Shown one piece after another: positions 23,343 through 33,052 of a stretch of 43,927 bases of DNA. Position 1 is the stretch's first letter, and each line of letters opens with the position of its first letter. A program made the position numbers and the translations under genes. The notes beneath the pieces were generated by a model. The model saw only the letters and a list, made by a program, of their open reading frames with translations. It searched no databases and was not told the DNA's origin. Source of the stretch: Prevotella sp. (GTDB lineage Bacteria; Bacteroidota; Bacteroidia; Bacteroidales; Bacteroidaceae); assembly GCA_017470055.1 (NCBI GenBank), contig JAFUFD010000017.1, forward strand, positions 1 through 43,927. Reading direction: 5' to 3'.

Positions 23343-26300
23343 ATGAAGACTATGAAAAGATATCTCAAAACCTTATGTCTCAGTCTGATGCTGACATTCT
23401 CGGCATCGGCTTTGGCACAGAATCAGACGGTGACAGGTACCGTGCTTGACGAGCAAGGCGAGCCTGTTATCGGTGCAACAGTTACGGTGGCAGGAACAAA
23501 GACAGCCACTATAACTGACTTTGATGGTAATTACAAGATCTCGGCACCCAAGGGCGCAAAAGTCACTATTTCCTATATTGGCTATATGCCTCAGACTGTG
23601 ACACCTGGTGGAACGGTGAAACTGGAAGAGGACAAGCAGAGCCTGGAGGAAGTCGTTGTAGTAGGTTACGGCTCACAGAAGAAGGCTCACCTGACTGGTT
23701 CTGTCGCTACTGTAGAGATGGACGACATCCAGGACCTTGCCAATGGTGGACTTGCCAGTTCTCTGAGTGGATTGGTCAACGGTCTTTCCGTCAGTGGTGG
23801 CGATGCCCGTCCTGGTGAGAACGCCCGTCTGTCTATCCGTGACGTAGGCTCCATGGGTGACATCGGTTCTACGGCACAACAGCCTCTGTTCGTTATCGAC
23901 GGCTATATCTATCCTAATGACGTGAAGGTTGGTAACTCCTATCAGAACCTGGGTGCTGAGGCTTTCAACAACCTCGACCCCTCTGAGGTAGAGAGCATCT
24001 CCGTCCTGAAGGACGCATCGGCCGCTGTCTATGGTGCCCGTGCCGCTAACGGTGTCATCTTGGTGACAACGAAGAAAGGTAAGATTGGTGCTCCCAGCAT
24101 CAGTTATAGTGGTTCTATCGGTTTCACGGATGAGGTGGCTCGTCCGAAGATGCTGAGTGCTTATGACTATGGTCGTCTGTACAACGCCGTTACGGCAGCT
24201 GACCCCACCAACACCAGCCTCAACCACACCACTGCTCTCTTCCAGGCTGATGAGTTGGCTGCGATGAAGAACTTGAACTACGATCTGCTGGACAACTACT
24301 GGGAGACAGGTTACACGATGCGTCACGCTGTCAATGTCAGCGGTGCTACGGAGAAAGTGAGTTACTTCGCTGGTGTCACCTATTTCAAGCAGGATGGTAA
24401 CCTTGGCAAACTGGACTATGACCGTTGGAACTACCGTGCAGGTGTTGACGTGAAACTGAGCAAGTGGCTGACTGCCAACCTGACCGTCAGCGGTGACTAT
24501 GGAAAGAAGAACAAGCCTTTGGTAAAGGTCGGTGGATCTGGTGACGAGAAAGACTACAACCTGCTGTTGACCCGTCCACGCTATATTCCTGAGTATATAG
24601 ACGACAACCCCATTCCTGCCTTCGGTATCAGTGGTGGTATGCGCAACCAGAACCAGTACTACAACTTCAATGTGTTGCAGAACAATGGTGACTACAGCCG
24701 TCAAATGACCAATAACTCCAGCATCAATGCCAGTCTGAGTTATGATTTCGGATGGAACAAGATCCTGAATGGACTGAAACTGCGTTTCTCTTACTCAAAG
24801 AGTATTAACAACGACAAGACGAACCAGTATGGCTCTAACTTCACACTCTACCAGATGACACGTCGCTATGGCTCCGGCAATCACCTCTACACACCAACCA
24901 GTGGTGATGACCCCACCTTCGACTATCTGGATCCCTCAAACTTCAACCCCATCACTTGGAACAATGGTAACATGCTGTATCGTACCATGACACGTACGGA
25001 CAACTACCAGATGAACTTCACGGCACAGTATGCCCGTGACTTCGGCAAGCACCATGTCAGTGCCCTATTCTCTATTGAGAAATCTGAGGCAGAGAGTGAG
25101 TACTTGCAGGGACAGCGTGAGAACCCATATCCCTTCACCACAGGTCAGTACAACTCTGCCGACGGTGAGATGACAACAGTCTTCACACGTTCTGAGAGTG
25201 GTACATTATCCTATATCGGACGACTGAACTACGCTTATGCAGACCGTTATCTGTTTGAGTTCCTGCTCCGCTCGGATGCCTCTACCAAGTTCGCTCCAGA
25301 GAACTACTGGGGAACCTTCCCTGCCATCTCCGCAGGTTGGGTGATCAGCGAGGAGCCTTGGTTCCAGAACATCAAGGCACTTAAGTGGGTTGACTTCCTG
25401 AAACTACGTGTCAGTTGGGGTCTCACAGGTCGTGACAACCTCACCGCTTGGCAGTGGATGCAGATCTACGCACAGGATGCCAACCGTGGTCCTGTCTTCG
25501 GTACTGGTGTCAGCAACGACTCGAAGAACCGTATCACCATCAACAAGAACAACTCTGCTGTCAACGAGGACGTACACTGGGATAAGTCATACAAGACCAA
25601 CATCGGTCTCGACCTCCAGTTGCTGAACCGTCGTCTTGCCATCAATCTCGACTACTACAAGGAGCGCAACCGTGAGATGCTGCTGAACCTCTCACAAGAG
25701 ATTCCCACTACCATCGGTACACAGACTGCCTCTATGAACGTTGGTGAGATGAACAGTTGGGGTTGGGAACTTGGCATTACTTGGCGTGACAAGATTGGCA
25801 AGGACTTCAAGTATCGTATTGGCCTTAATACTGGTTACCACGACAATGAGGTGCTCTTCATGGACTGGACAACAGAGTATCTCTATCGCCAGATCACCTA
25901 TGGTCATCGCACTGACATAGGACGCTGGGGCATGCAGTGCATCGGTATGTTCCGTAACTTCCAGGACATCGAGGAATACTTCGCTAAATATGGTATCACT
26001 TCTTATCTTGGTATGACGAAAGACCAGGTTCGCCCTGGTATGTTGATTTACAAGGATATCCGTGGTGCCCAGCGTGAGGATGGCACCTATGACGGTCCTG
26101 ATGGTGTTGTTGACCGCGACAACGACCAGGTTCAACTCTCTAACCGCTCTAATCCTTATGGCTTCACGCTTAACTTGCATGGTGACTGGAAGGGAATTTC
26201 CCTAACCGCACAGTTAGGTGCCTCATGGGGTGGCTATACCACATTGCCTTCTGCTGCCATTGGCGTAGCATCTGGCGCTAATCTCGAGTACTACAACCTT

Positions 26301-26675
26301 CCCTCTTTCTGGAATCCAGACAACATGTTTGTATATCAGGACATCTACGATGGAAGTGGCAACCTGGTGATGAAGGAGAACCGCATGGCTGAGTATCCTA
26401 ACCTCGCCTACCAGAGCGTCAACGCTTTGTCATCCAGTTTCTGGCGTATCAGTGCTGCCAGCGTACGTCTGAGCCGTCTGACACTTGCCTACACATTGCC
26501 TAACCAGTGGTTCAAGGCTGTAGGTATTAAGAATGTCCGTATCAACATTACGGGTCAGAACTTGATTAACTTCTACAATCCGTATCCCGACAAGTTCACC
26601 AGTCCTATGGCTGGTACCTATGGCAACTATCCTACGCTGCGTCGCTGGGATATCGGTGTTAACCTGTCGTTCTAA
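23343..26675 (+). CDS. SusC-family TonB-dependent glycan transporter
   Basis: A 1110-residue outer-membrane barrel. The signal peptide covers about 1-25. The carboxypeptidase-regulatory-like domain (27-98) contains VTGTVLDEQGEPVIGATV and TDFDGNYKI. The TonB-box region LEEVVVVGYGSQKKAHLTGSV (101-120) leads into the plug with ARLSIRDVGSMG, PLFVIDGYIYP, VLKDASAAVYGARAANGVILVTTKKG. The rest is the 22-strand barrel ending with the expected aromatic residue (WDIGVNLSF). It imports oligosaccharides using TonB energy together with the SusD-like lid encoded 18 bp downstream. An alternative ATG is at 23352. Confidence 0.97.
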   Translation: MKTMKRYLKTLCLSLMLTFSASALAQNQTVTGTVLDEQGEPVIGATVTVAGTKTATITDFDGNYKISAPKGAKVTISYIGYMPQTVTPGGTVKLEEDKQSLEEVVVVGYGSQKKAHLTGSVATVEMDDIQDLANGGLASSLSGLVNGLSVSGGDARPGENARLSIRDVGSMGDIGSTAQQPLFVIDGYIYPNDVKVGNSYQNLGAEAFNNLDPSEVESISVLKDASAAVYGARAANGVILVTTKKGKIGAPSISYSGSIGFTDEVARPKMLSAYDYGRLYNAVTAADPTNTSLNHTTALFQADELAAMKNLNYDLLDNYWETGYTMRHAVNVSGATEKVSYFAGVTYFKQDGNLGKLDYDRWNYRAGVDVKLSKWLTANLTVSGDYGKKNKPLVKVGGSGDEKDYNLLLTRPRYIPEYIDDNPIPAFGISGGMRNQNQYYNFNVLQNNGDYSRQMTNNSSINASLSYDFGWNKILNGLKLRFSYSKSINNDKTNQYGSNFTLYQMTRRYGSGNHLYTPTSGDDPTFDYLDPSNFNPITWNNGNMLYRTMTRTDNYQMNFTAQYARDFGKHHVSALFSIEKSEAESEYLQGQRENPYPFTTGQYNSADGEMTTVFTRSESGTLSYIGRLNYAYADRYLFEFLLRSDASTKFAPENYWGTFPAISAGWVISEEPWFQNIKALKWVDFLKLRVSWGLTGRDNLTAWQWMQIYAQDANRGPVFGTGVSNDSKNRITINKNNSAVNEDVHWDKSYKTNIGLDLQLLNRRLAINLDYYKERNREMLLNLSQEIPTTIGTQTASMNVGEMNSWGWELGITWRDKIGKDFKYRIGLNTGYHDNEVLFMDWTTEYLYRQITYGHRTDIGRWGMQCIGMFRNFQDIEEYFAKYGITSYLGMTKDQVRPGMLIYKDIRGAQREDGTYDGPDGVVDRDNDQVQLSNRSNPYGFTLNLHGDWKGISLTAQLGASWGGYTTLPSAAIGVASGANLEYYNLPSFWNPDNMFVYQDIYDGSGNLVMKENRMAEYPNLAYQSVNALSSSFWRISAASVRLSRLTLAYTLPNQWFKAVGIKNVRINITGQNLINFYNPYPDKFTSPMAGTYGNYPTLRRWDIGVNLSF

Positions 26676-26693
26676 CTTAAAAGACTTAAGATT

Positions 26694-28967
26694 ATGAAAA
26701 GAACAATTAAATATTTAAGTTTTGGTCTCATGTCTGTTCTGACCTTCACGGCTTGTAGCGACGAGTTCCTGCAGGACAAGAAGAACTACGACAACGTAAG
26801 CACGGACATGTACAACTATATTGAAGGTGCTAACGGCCGCCTTAACGATATCTACGCTTGGTGTCTGCCACAGACTGGCGACCTGTCGTCAGGAACGAAC
26901 TATTTGTCTGTCGCCGTAGGTACCGCAGATATTGCCGGTAAGTCTACAGAGGAGTATTCTGGTTTCAGCGATTTCACAGATCCGCAGAAGGCTCTCAGTT
27001 CTATGGGATCAACGAATAGTGTGCCAGACTACTTCATGGGTGCCCATAACAACATCCAGAATTCTATCTATGGACGTATTCGTAACATCAACGACTTCAT
27101 CAAAGGTGTTTCTGAGAGCACACTGAAAGAGGAGCAGAAGGACTTGATGCTGGGTCAGGCATATTTCTTCCGCGCCTGGTGTTACTACAACCTGGTGAAA
27201 TGGTATGGTGGTGTGCCCATCGTCACTGAGGTGTCCGACCCTGTGAAGGACAACTATACGCCACGCTCCTCTGCAAAAGAGTGCATTGAGTTTATTCTCG
27301 ACGACCTGGAGGAGTCTGCTGAACTGTTGTATGACCAGACCGCCCACGGAGGATGGACTGGTGAGGACTATGGTCGTGTGACAACTGGTACCGCACTTGC
27401 CCTGAAGGGACGTGTATTGCTCCTTTGGGCAAGCCCGCTGTTCAACCGTGCTGATGACCAGAGCCGTTGGCAGAAGGCTTACAGCGAGATGAAGGCTGAC
27501 CTGTCGACGATTAACGCCTGTGGCTATGGTCTCTATCAGACCAGTACCAATGTCAATGGCTCTGACTTCGCAGGTCAGTTCCTGACTTCTGGTATTAATC
27601 CTGAGGCTGTCTTCGTTGCCCTGCACAACAACATCGAGGGTGACGGTTTGGACAACCAGAAAAACAACCGCTGGGAGCGTGACATCCGTCCTGCTAACAC
27701 GGGTGGCGGTGGTAAGGGCGCCGGTCTTGCTATGATCGAGCAGTTCCCCATGGCTGACGGTAAGATGCCAGACCTCTCTGGACTGGCCGACCTGAGCATT
27801 GTAGGTGGTCGTACCTATAAGGACACCTATTCTAAGTTGGAGCGCAGTTCATACACCTATGACGAGAATGCACCCTACATGAATCGTGACCCACGCTTCT
27901 ATCGCACCTTCGCCTTCCCTGGTTTCCGTTGGGCTTATCAGGGTGACGCTACCGTCCGTGACTCGCACAATCCTGATTACAATGGTGGTAAGGACTACGT
28001 GATCTGGAACTATGTTTGGTTTGTCGACAAGAATGATGAGGGTAAGATCGAGAGTGGAAACTCGTTCGGTGCTGACAACCTGCTCACCAGTAAGGTGGGT
28101 GTCTATGTTCGCAAGAAGAGCGACGACCTCGACGTGAACGGCTCACCCCTCTACCAGTATGTAGGTGCTGACTCCAAGGGTTCTGCTCCTTTCTACTCTG
28201 CCGCTCCTCTCATCGAGATCCGCTATGCAGAGGTGCTGCTGAACCTTGCAGAGGCTGCCTGCGGTGCTGGCGAGATGGCTGAGGCTGTCAATTACCTGCA
28301 GCAGATCCGTGCCCGTGCCGGCTATACCGCAGACAACAACTACGGACTGCAGACCAACCTCTCCAGCGACAAGGCTACCTGTATGAGTGCTATCCTGTAT
28401 GAGCGTCAGATTGAGTTTGCCTATGAGGGCAAGCGTTTCGACGACTTGCGCCGTTGGATGCTCTTCGACGGTGGCACACTGGTAGAGGGTGCTGGTGACG
28501 TGGATCCTGAGGCTCAGCCGTTGCCTTCTAATTGGAAGGTGACAGGTTGGGGTGGCAACACCTGCACATGGCTCGGCTTCAAGCAGTTGAACGGACAGCG
28601 TCGTGAGAATGTGTCATTCCGTACCGCTGACAAATATGGTGTAGGTACCACTCAGTGGGATGGTGACCCCTTGCTGAATGGTGGTGGCACACGTCCTGAC
28701 GGTGTTGACTTCCGTCAGACTGACCTTACCACACAGTTGGAGAGCCTCCGCACATGGTATACCGACAACCTTGTGACCCGCTATACGACGGGTGACAGTT
28801 ACGACTCACAGAAGAATGTGCTTTACATCAACTTCCGTCCGAAGTACTACTTCCTGGGCTTCTCGCAGGGCGCACTGGACCACAATGCTGACCTGCCCCA
28901 GACCGTGGGTTGGGCTGACTACAACAACAGTGGTGCCAACGGTACCTTCGATCCACTCGCAGAGTAA
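26694..28967 (+). CDS. SusD/RagB-family surface glycan-binding lipoprotein
   Basis: A 757-residue lipoprotein. MSVLTFTACSDEFLQDKK gives the lipobox with Cys21 and an acidic export tag. The SusD core is seen in FLQDKKNYDNVSTD, GQAYFFRAWCYYNLVKWYGGVPIV, RSSAKECIEFILDDLEESAELL, GRVTTGTALALKGRVLLLWASPLF and IRYAEVLLNLAEAACGAGEMAEAVNYLQQIRARAGY, followed by YERQIEFAYEGKRFDDLRRW. It is larger than SusD (about 550) because of long insertions at about 590-700. It forms a lid over the SusC-like channel. The SusC-SusD unit ends at a strong terminator. Confidence 0.96.
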   Translation: MKRTIKYLSFGLMSVLTFTACSDEFLQDKKNYDNVSTDMYNYIEGANGRLNDIYAWCLPQTGDLSSGTNYLSVAVGTADIAGKSTEEYSGFSDFTDPQKALSSMGSTNSVPDYFMGAHNNIQNSIYGRIRNINDFIKGVSESTLKEEQKDLMLGQAYFFRAWCYYNLVKWYGGVPIVTEVSDPVKDNYTPRSSAKECIEFILDDLEESAELLYDQTAHGGWTGEDYGRVTTGTALALKGRVLLLWASPLFNRADDQSRWQKAYSEMKADLSTINACGYGLYQTSTNVNGSDFAGQFLTSGINPEAVFVALHNNIEGDGLDNQKNNRWERDIRPANTGGGGKGAGLAMIEQFPMADGKMPDLSGLADLSIVGGRTYKDTYSKLERSSYTYDENAPYMNRDPRFYRTFAFPGFRWAYQGDATVRDSHNPDYNGGKDYVIWNYVWFVDKNDEGKIESGNSFGADNLLTSKVGVYVRKKSDDLDVNGSPLYQYVGADSKGSAPFYSAAPLIEIRYAEVLLNLAEAACGAGEMAEAVNYLQQIRARAGYTADNNYGLQTNLSSDKATCMSAILYERQIEFAYEGKRFDDLRRWMLFDGGTLVEGAGDVDPEAQPLPSNWKVTGWGGNTCTWLGFKQLNGQRRENVSFRTADKYGVGTTQWDGDPLLNGGGTRPDGVDFRQTDLTTQLESLRTWYTDNLVTRYTTGDSYDSQKNVLYINFRPKYYFLGFSQGALDHNADLPQTVGWADYNNSGANGTFDPLAE

Positions 28968-28985
28968 TCCCCTATCACACTAATA

Positions 28986-29022
28986 AACAAGCGGATGCAT
29001 CACTATGGTGCATCCGTTTGTT
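28986..29022 (+). terminator. Terminator after susD-like gene
   Basis: Arms at 28986-28999 and 29009-29022 (core GCGGATGCA against TGCATCCGT, one G-T pair) form a 14-bp stem with a 9-nt loop and end in TTTGTTTGTT. This separates the import genes from the downstream enzymes, so the two parts of the PUL are transcribed separately or at different levels. Confidence 0.85.
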
Positions 29023-29045
29023 TGTTACCAATGATGACAATCGCT

Positions 29046-29133
29046 GGTTGACTTAGAGTCAAACGATCGGTTGACTGGAGTCGAACGGTCGGTTGACTGG
29101 AGTCAAACAATCGGTTGACTGGAGTCAACCGAT
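29046..29133. repeat. 22-bp-period palindromic tandem array B
   Basis: Four units start at 29046, 29069, 29091 and 29113 (23, 22 and 22 bp). The core is GGTTGACTGGAGTCAACC (perfect in the last unit, 29113-29130): arms GGTTGACT/AGTCAACC around GG. Linkers are ACGATC, ACGGTC and ACAATC. The rest of this 330-bp gap holds the susD terminator on the left and a promoter on the right, plus a loose duplication ACAA(C/T)GGCACTT near 29161-29196. No gene is seen. Confidence 0.8.
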
Positions 29134-29237
29134 AAAGGGGATGCTTCCAACGATTGATTACAACGGCACTTTACACTGAATACAATGGCACTTACAACTG
29201 CGTTGCTTGCCTTGCATTCGGAAAAAATGCTAATAAA

Positions 29238-29269
29238 TTTGCTTATTCCCCTAATTTGTCCTATCTTTG
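29238..29269 (+). promoter_or_regulatory. Promoter of the bimodular beta-helix gene
   Basis: TTTG at 29238-29241, a 20-bp spacer and TATCTTTG at 29262-29269 are an ideal match to the Bacteroidota housekeeping promoter. The start codon follows at 29298. Its presence shows that this gene does not depend only on read-through from the SusC/SusD transcript. Confidence 0.82.
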
Positions 29270-29297
29270 CAGTTACTATCGCTAAAACAATATCAAG

Positions 29298-32200
29298 ATG
29301 AGAAAACTATATACCTCTCGTATCGCCATGCTGTTGATGGCATGCTGTATGGTCGCTAACCTGCTTGCCGCACCCAAGCCTAAGAAGGAAGTGTATATCC
29401 CCATGGACTACTCCACCTGCGGCTATCACGCCTCAGAGCAGCCGATTCCTGATGCCGCAGTGAGGATATCCCTCCAAGCGGAGAGTGGTGATAACTATGT
29501 GCGCATCCAACAAGCGCTGGACTATGTGGCAACATTGAAACCCGACCAGAACGGACTTCGTGGCTGTGTCCTGTTGGGAGAAGGTGTTTTCAAGATTAGC
29601 AAGCCCCTACGCATCACGACATCTGGTGTGGTATTGCGAGGTGTCGACAGACAGAAGACGGTCATTCTGAAGACGGGTGTCGAGCGAGGTGCCGCCATCT
29701 ATATAGAAGGTACGGCAACATCCCTCAAAGGAGACACGATAGCCATTGCCAACGAGAAAGTCATGGCAGGCAGCACCCAACTCACGCTACCGTCGGCGAA
29801 GGGGCTGCGGACTGGCAGTCGCATCGCCATTGTGCGCCCCAGCACCAAGGAATGGATTGAGGCATTGAGGATGAATGACTTTGGCGGGGGTCTTGACTAT
29901 ACAGGATGGAAGGCTACGGATATTGATATTACTTGGGACCGTACCATCACCGCCATCAACGGTACGACCATCACGCTCGACGCTCCCATCACCACTACCC
30001 TCTCCCATGAATATGGAGGAGCCTTCGTCATCAATGCCCACCACACTGGTGAGATCACAGAATGTGGTGTGGAGAACCTGACGATTGACTCCGAGCATGC
30101 CACTTGGAACAAGAAGGATGAGGACCACTGCTGGGACGGTGTCTTCATGAATCATGTACGAGACGGATGGGTCCGCAGAGTTGTGTTCCTGCATCTCGCA
30201 GGCTCTGCCGTCAACTTGCAGAAGCAGACCAGTAGAATCACCATAGAGGACTGCATCGCCCAAGAACCCGTCTCCGAGATAGGAGGCTGGCGCCGACAGG
30301 TATTCCTGACCCGTGGACAGCAGACACTCTTCCAGCGTTGCGTCTCCCGTCAGGGCATCCACGACTTCGCCGCAGGCTATTGTGCCGCAGGACCTAATGC
30401 CTTCGTACAGTGCGAGGGCGAGGAATCCTTAGGTTTCAGTGGCAGCATCGGCTCGTGGGCATCCGGCTTGCTCTTCGACATCGTGAATATCGACGGCAGC
30501 GACCTACGCTATACCAATCTGGAGCAGTTCCAGTTCGGTACGGGATGGAATACGGCAAACTCGATGTTCTGGCAGTGTACCGCCTCCACCATCGAGTGCT
30601 ATTCACCTGACAAGGACAACCGTTGTAGTGGACATGGATGCTGGGGAACTTTGACAGGTGATGGGGAATGGACCAGCAGCAACGACCATGTGACACCCCG
30701 CAGTCTGTTCTACGACCAGTTAGAGAAGCGATTAGGGAAACTGCCTTTCAACCCCTATATCCTCCCCCGTCCCACCAATGCCTCCAGTTCTCCGACTATG
30801 GAGCAGGCGATGGAGATGGCACAAGAGTCGCTGACACAGCCCAGACTCACCTTGGAGATGTGGCAGGACAGCATTCCCTATCTTGCCTCCGTCAGTCCTG
30901 TCACTACGAGATTACCAAAGGTTACCAAAGAACAGGCAGACCGACTACCCTCCTACTCCATCATCAACGGACATCTTGCCGCTGACGGCATGTTGCTGAC
31001 GGGTAATCAATACGCTATCCCCTGGTGGAGCGGCAGGGTGAAGGACAATTTCGTACAGAAAGACGCAAAGCCTGCCATCACCCGTTTCGTACCAGGACGA
31101 GAGGGAACGGGATGGACAGACCGCATCGACTCCGTCGTCAACTATCTTGCCAGCAACCACTATAGTTCCCTATACCACCACTACGGACTATGGTATGACC
31201 TGCGAAGGACGGACCATGAGCGCATCCGTCGTGCAGACGGCGATGTGTGGGCACCCTTCTATGAGCAGCCTTTCTCACGCTCTGGGGAAGGTACCGCATG
31301 GGACGGTCTCTCACGCTATGACCTCAACAAGCCCAACCGCTGGTATTGGAGTCGCCTGAATGACTTTGCCCATCAGGCAGCAGGCAAAGATATCCTGCTC
31401 TATAACGAGCACTATTTCCAGCATAACATCCTGGAGGCGGGAGCCCATTGGGTAGACTGTCCTTGGCGACCTGTCAACAATATCAACGGCACGGACTTCC
31501 CGGAGCCAGTTCCCTTCGCCGGCGACAAGCGTGTCTTCATGGCAGAGCAGTTCTATAACGAGCAGGACCCCGTGCTACGCCCCCTGCACCGACAGTATAT
31601 CCGCATGTGTCTGGAACAGACCAAAGACCAGCCTAACATCATCCACTCTATCAGTGCCGAATACACAGGTCCCCTGCATTTCACCCGTTTCTGGCTGGAG
31701 ACCGTTGCCGAATGGGAGGCTGAGACAGGACACCATCCGCTGATAGCCCTCAGTTGTACCAAGGACGTGCAGGACAGCATCCTTGCCGATCCTCAACTGC
31801 GCAAGGTGGTGGACATCATCGATATCCGCTACTGGCATTACAACACCAAGGAACTATGGGCACCCGAGGGAGGACGCAACATGGCACCCCGTCAGTGGAT
31901 GCGTAAGATCAAGGTGGGAAAGACGGGCTTCGAGGAGGCATATCGCTCCGTCGCAGAATATCGTAACCGCTATCCGGAGAAGGCAGTCACCTTCTACTCC
32001 CAGCAATATCCCACTTATGGATGGGCAATCCTGATGGCTGGAGGCTCACTGCCTAACATCCCTGTCAGCATAGCCTCGTCACAACCCCTCCAACAGGTAT
32101 TACTTAAAGAGGTGTGCCTGATGAAGCCGTTGAACGGAGAGGGATATGTCGCCCTGGGAGACCCACAGACCGGCTACCTGATATACACCCAGTCGCAAGA

Positions 32201-32363
32201 GGCTAACTTGCCGATTGCCACGGGGAAATACAACGTCTACTCCATCGATATGCGGACAGGCGACATCACGCTTCTTCAGAAAGGAGTCCGCCTACAGCAA
32301 TCCTTCCGCCCTGACGGCAACAACGGGAACAGGCTCTATTGGCTCCGTTCCACACAAAGGTAA
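29298..32363 (+). CDS. Large secreted bimodular protein: beta-helix plus putative (beta/alpha)8 glycosidase domain (DUF6298-like)
   Basis: A 1021-residue exported protein (signal peptide about 1-24, ANLLAAPKPKK). Residues about 60-470 form a pectate-lyase-like right-handed beta-helix: DNYVRIQQALDYVATLKPDQNGLRGCVLLGEGVFKI starts it and repeated GxVLRGV, ENLTIDSEHATW and ITIEDCIAQEP rungs follow. Residues about 550-1000 look like a separate alpha/beta barrel. Asn703-Glu704 in ILLYNEHYF and Glu788 in HSISAEYTGP are placed like an acid/base and a nucleophile of a clan-A-type glycosidase; this pairing is my inference. The second half resembles DUF6298 proteins of pectin loci. It stands alone between two promoters. 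Confidence 0.8.
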   Translation: MRKLYTSRIAMLLMACCMVANLLAAPKPKKEVYIPMDYSTCGYHASEQPIPDAAVRISLQAESGDNYVRIQQALDYVATLKPDQNGLRGCVLLGEGVFKISKPLRITTSGVVLRGVDRQKTVILKTGVERGAAIYIEGTATSLKGDTIAIANEKVMAGSTQLTLPSAKGLRTGSRIAIVRPSTKEWIEALRMNDFGGGLDYTGWKATDIDITWDRTITAINGTTITLDAPITTTLSHEYGGAFVINAHHTGEITECGVENLTIDSEHATWNKKDEDHCWDGVFMNHVRDGWVRRVVFLHLAGSAVNLQKQTSRITIEDCIAQEPVSEIGGWRRQVFLTRGQQTLFQRCVSRQGIHDFAAGYCAAGPNAFVQCEGEESLGFSGSIGSWASGLLFDIVNIDGSDLRYTNLEQFQFGTGWNTANSMFWQCTASTIECYSPDKDNRCSGHGCWGTLTGDGEWTSSNDHVTPRSLFYDQLEKRLGKLPFNPYILPRPTNASSSPTMEQAMEMAQESLTQPRLTLEMWQDSIPYLASVSPVTTRLPKVTKEQADRLPSYSIINGHLAADGMLLTGNQYAIPWWSGRVKDNFVQKDAKPAITRFVPGREGTGWTDRIDSVVNYLASNHYSSLYHHYGLWYDLRRTDHERIRRADGDVWAPFYEQPFSRSGEGTAWDGLSRYDLNKPNRWYWSRLNDFAHQAAGKDILLYNEHYFQHNILEAGAHWVDCPWRPVNNINGTDFPEPVPFAGDKRVFMAEQFYNEQDPVLRPLHRQYIRMCLEQTKDQPNIIHSISAEYTGPLHFTRFWLETVAEWEAETGHHPLIALSCTKDVQDSILADPQLRKVVDIIDIRYWHYNTKELWAPEGGRNMAPRQWMRKIKVGKTGFEEAYRSVAEYRNRYPEKAVTFYSQQYPTYGWAILMAGGSLPNIPVSIASSQPLQQVLLKEVCLMKPLNGEGYVALGDPQTGYLIYTQSQEANLPIATGKYNVYSIDMRTGDITLLQKGVRLQQSFRPDGNNGNRLYWLRSTQR

Positions 32364-32410
32364 GATGTCTTAAAAAATAAAAAATTGAGAAAAAGATACA
32401 CGTTTTGTGG

Positions 32411-32439
32411 TTGATTTACAAAATATATTGTTATTTTTG
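32411..32439 (+). promoter_or_regulatory. Promoter of the ECF-sigma/enzyme operon
   Basis: TTG at 32411-32413, an 18-bp spacer and TATTTTTG at 32432-32439. It resembles the housekeeping promoter with a slightly short spacer. The sigma-factor gene begins at 32477. Confidence 0.6.
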
Positions 32440-32476
32440 CAGATGACAAACTACATTCAAATACGAACTACTAAGA

Positions 32477-32989
32477 ATGATTGATTTTTCGCAACTTTAT
32501 AATAAGCATATCGACCAACTGTTTGCTTTCGGTTCCCGATTCACGTCGAATCGTGAGATGCTGAAGGATTGCATACAGGATGTGTTCGTGAAACTATACA
32601 CCAGAAGGGAGAGCCTGGGTCCTATCGACAATGTAGACAACTACCTGTTTATCTCCCTGCGAAACCGTATCCATGACGAGTTCAGGAAAAATGGCAAGAT
32701 GACTGGTGACGAGATTAACGACACCAATATGCAGGCTGTTGCGGAGAACGAGGAGTACTACCATGAGCGGATGGAGCGGCAGCAGGAACTCACTGACAAT
32801 ATGGAGAAATACTTTGAGAAACTTTCCCCCCGCCAACGTCAGATTATCAACCTCTACTATATAGAGCAAAAGAAATACGAGGACATCTGCCGTATCATGG
32901 GTATCAACTATCAGAGTGTGCGCAACCTGATGCATCGCAGTATCAGCCGCCTCCGTGAATATGCAGGAGAAATGACGCAAGTGGTATAA
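32477..32989 (+). CDS. ECF-type RNA polymerase sigma factor in the PUL
   Basis: A 170-residue sigma-70 family factor with region 2 (LYNKHIDQLFAFGSRFTSNREMLKDCIQDVFVKLY) and region 4 (LSPRQRQIINLYYIEQKKYEDICRIMGINYQSVRNLMHRSISRLREY). In Bacteroidota such factors usually come with a FecR-type membrane anti-sigma and respond through a SusC-like receptor with an N-terminal signalling domain. Neither is present here: no FecR gene follows, and the SusC-like protein lacks the STN domain. It leads the enzyme half of the PUL and probably controls that or a related transcript. Confidence 0.9.
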   Translation: MIDFSQLYNKHIDQLFAFGSRFTSNREMLKDCIQDVFVKLYTRRESLGPIDNVDNYLFISLRNRIHDEFRKNGKMTGDEINDTNMQAVAENEEYYHERMERQQELTDNMEKYFEKLSPRQRQIINLYYIEQKKYEDICRIMGINYQSVRNLMHRSISRLREYAGEMTQVV

Positions 32990-33052
32990 AAGCCCCCTGC
33001 CGCCATTGGTTACACCACCGCCGTTATTGCGTCTTAAAAGAAAAAGACGCTC

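Noticed and set aside
23343-26675. SusC with N-terminal signalling domain controlling the ECF sigma factor
   Set aside because: After the signal peptide the protein goes directly into the carboxypeptidase-regulatory-like domain; no STN domain is present.
29046-29133. CRISPR array or IS-derived terminal repeat
   Set aside because: The 22-bp period leaves no spacer, there is no cas or transposase gene, and the units are tandem palindromes.
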